64,000 nt of DNA, from assembly GCA_022825705.1 (NCBI GenBank), contig JAJDWH010000001.1, positions 121,418-185,417 on the forward strand, read 5' to 3'. The stretch is from Alphaproteobacteria bacterium (lineage in GTDB: Bacteria; Pseudomonadota; Alphaproteobacteria; TMED109). Below the pieces are notes generated by a model. That model made no database searches and was not told the origin of the DNA. It was given only the letters and a program-made list of their open reading frames with translations. Shown one piece after another: positions 63,405 to 64,000 of this stretch (positions are counted from its first letter, which is position 1; each line of letters opens with the position of its first letter). A program made the position numbers and the translations under genes.

Positions 63405-64000
63405 ATGAATTTGGAACAAACCATACAAGTCGCGACTTCTCGCCTTCACTCTGGCGCATTGGACAATGAGGCGCAGGTCAAGCAGGCGGTCATTCTGCCA
63501 ATTCTGCGCGCACTGGATTGGGACGATACTGACCCTGAGTCCTTTCGGCCGGAATACTCAGTGCATCGTGGCTCGGTGGACTATGCGTTACTCGACCGCG
63601 GCAAACCTATGGTGTTCATCGAGGCAAAGCGGATTGGTGGCTTGGACGCCGGTGGTGAGGAACAACTGTTTGGATATGCGTCCAACAGAGGCGTCCCGCT
63701 CTTGGTATTGACTGATGGAAACCGGTGGGACTTTTATCTCAGCATGGCGGAGGGCGTCCCATCTGAGCGACGCTTCTACAGGCTGGAACTGCAACTGGAA
63801 CACAAACTCTCCGAGTACATGGATTTCTTCAAGCAGCATCTTCGGAGAGGTCGTGTCATTTCCGGGGAAGCGAGACAAGCCGCAGAGCAACGTCATGCGA
63901 GTAATCGGGAGCGGGAGAGGGCAAGACAAGCGATCCCGAGTGCTTGGCTGGCGCTGCTTACTGAACCGGAAGAAATGCTTCGTGATCTGCTTGCCGAGAG
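63405..64000 (+). CDS. Restriction-type PD-(D/E)XK protein, HsdR N-terminus-like (partial)
   Basis: The frame from the ATG at 63405 runs open past the right edge (198 codons shown). It begins NLEQTIQVATSRLHSG and has a helical lead (NEAQVKQAVILPILRALDWD) followed by the nuclease core YSVHRGSVDYALLDRGKPMVFIEAKRIG. That gives Asp in VDYAL and Glu-x-Lys in IEAKR, the layout of type I restriction HsdR N-terminal and related single-chain nucleases. A charged coiled coil follows (AAEQRHASNRERERARQ). Whether a helicase or other domain follows lies outside the window. Confidence 0.82.
   Translation, partial: MNLEQTIQVATSRLHSGALDNEAQVKQAVILPILRALDWDDTDPESFRPEYSVHRGSVDYALLDRGKPMVFIEAKRIGGLDAGGEEQLFGYASNRGVPLLVLTDGNRWDFYLSMAEGVPSERRFYRLELQLEHKLSEYMDFFKQHLRRGRVISGEARQAAEQRHASNRERERARQAIPSAWLALLTEPEEMLRDLLAE

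Overview
The window looks like a high-GC chromosomal segment of an alphaproteobacterium, probably an uncultured Rhodospirillales-like lineage. This is an inference from gene content: a ccmFGHI cytochrome c maturation operon, etfBA next to a HIG1-domain protein, glutaryl-CoA dehydrogenase, 3-hydroxyisobutyrate dehydrogenases, a CaiB-type CoA transferase, phytanoyl-CoA dioxygenase-like proteins, a BisC-type molybdoenzyme, and frequent GTG/TTG starts. No rRNA, tRNA or CRISPR array was seen. Both edges cut genes.

Layout. 0-7 kb holds core genes (parE, rhlE, a PyrC-family amidohydrolase, gcdH). 7-9 kb has mmsB and an EamA permease on the minus strand. 9.7-13.7 kb is ccmF-ccmG-ccmH-ccmI, every junction overlapping by 4 bases. 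13.8-17 kb carries a PhyH oxygenase, an HNH nuclease and a CoA transferase. 17-19.5 kb is a small accessory patch: a vapBC-like pair with a broken toxin, a secreted protein with a clear terminator, and a small protein ending in an SSB-like tail. 19.5-31.2 kb is metabolic: esterase, SDR, P450, HIG1 protein, etfBA, thrH, pncA and a complete liv-type ABC importer.

31.5-33.8 kb is a toxin-antitoxin patch (ribbon-helix-helix protein plus nucleotidyltransferase-like partner, a decayed frame, hicAB), with perfect inverted repeats in front of two operons. 33.9-48.3 kb is metabolic and transport (acyl-CoA ligase, MlrC-type and M48 peptidases, SMR and MFS exporters, threonine aldolase, PhyH, SDR, molybdoenzyme), with an IS630-type transposase remnant at 44.7 kb.

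The most striking object is at 48.27-49.64 kb: a 1373-bp element whose only gene is a full TnpB (RNA-guided nuclease family). It is bounded by 24-bp terminal inverted repeats (23/24 identical) and by perfect 8-bp direct repeats that include part of the bisC stop codon. TnpB elements of the IS200/IS605 and IS607 types normally have neither inverted repeats nor target duplications, so this looks like a TnpB gene carried by a DDE-type non-autonomous element.

49.8-60 kb has a Rieske oxygenase, a TetR regulator with a palindromic site, cystathionine beta-synthase, an FAD oxidoreductase, malate synthase G, a GST and an amidase. 60-64 kb is a second defence/TA patch: a HipA-like kinase with an AbiEi-like N-terminal extension, a small protein, a Phd-VapC pair, and the start of a restriction-type PD-(D/E)XK protein running off the right edge.
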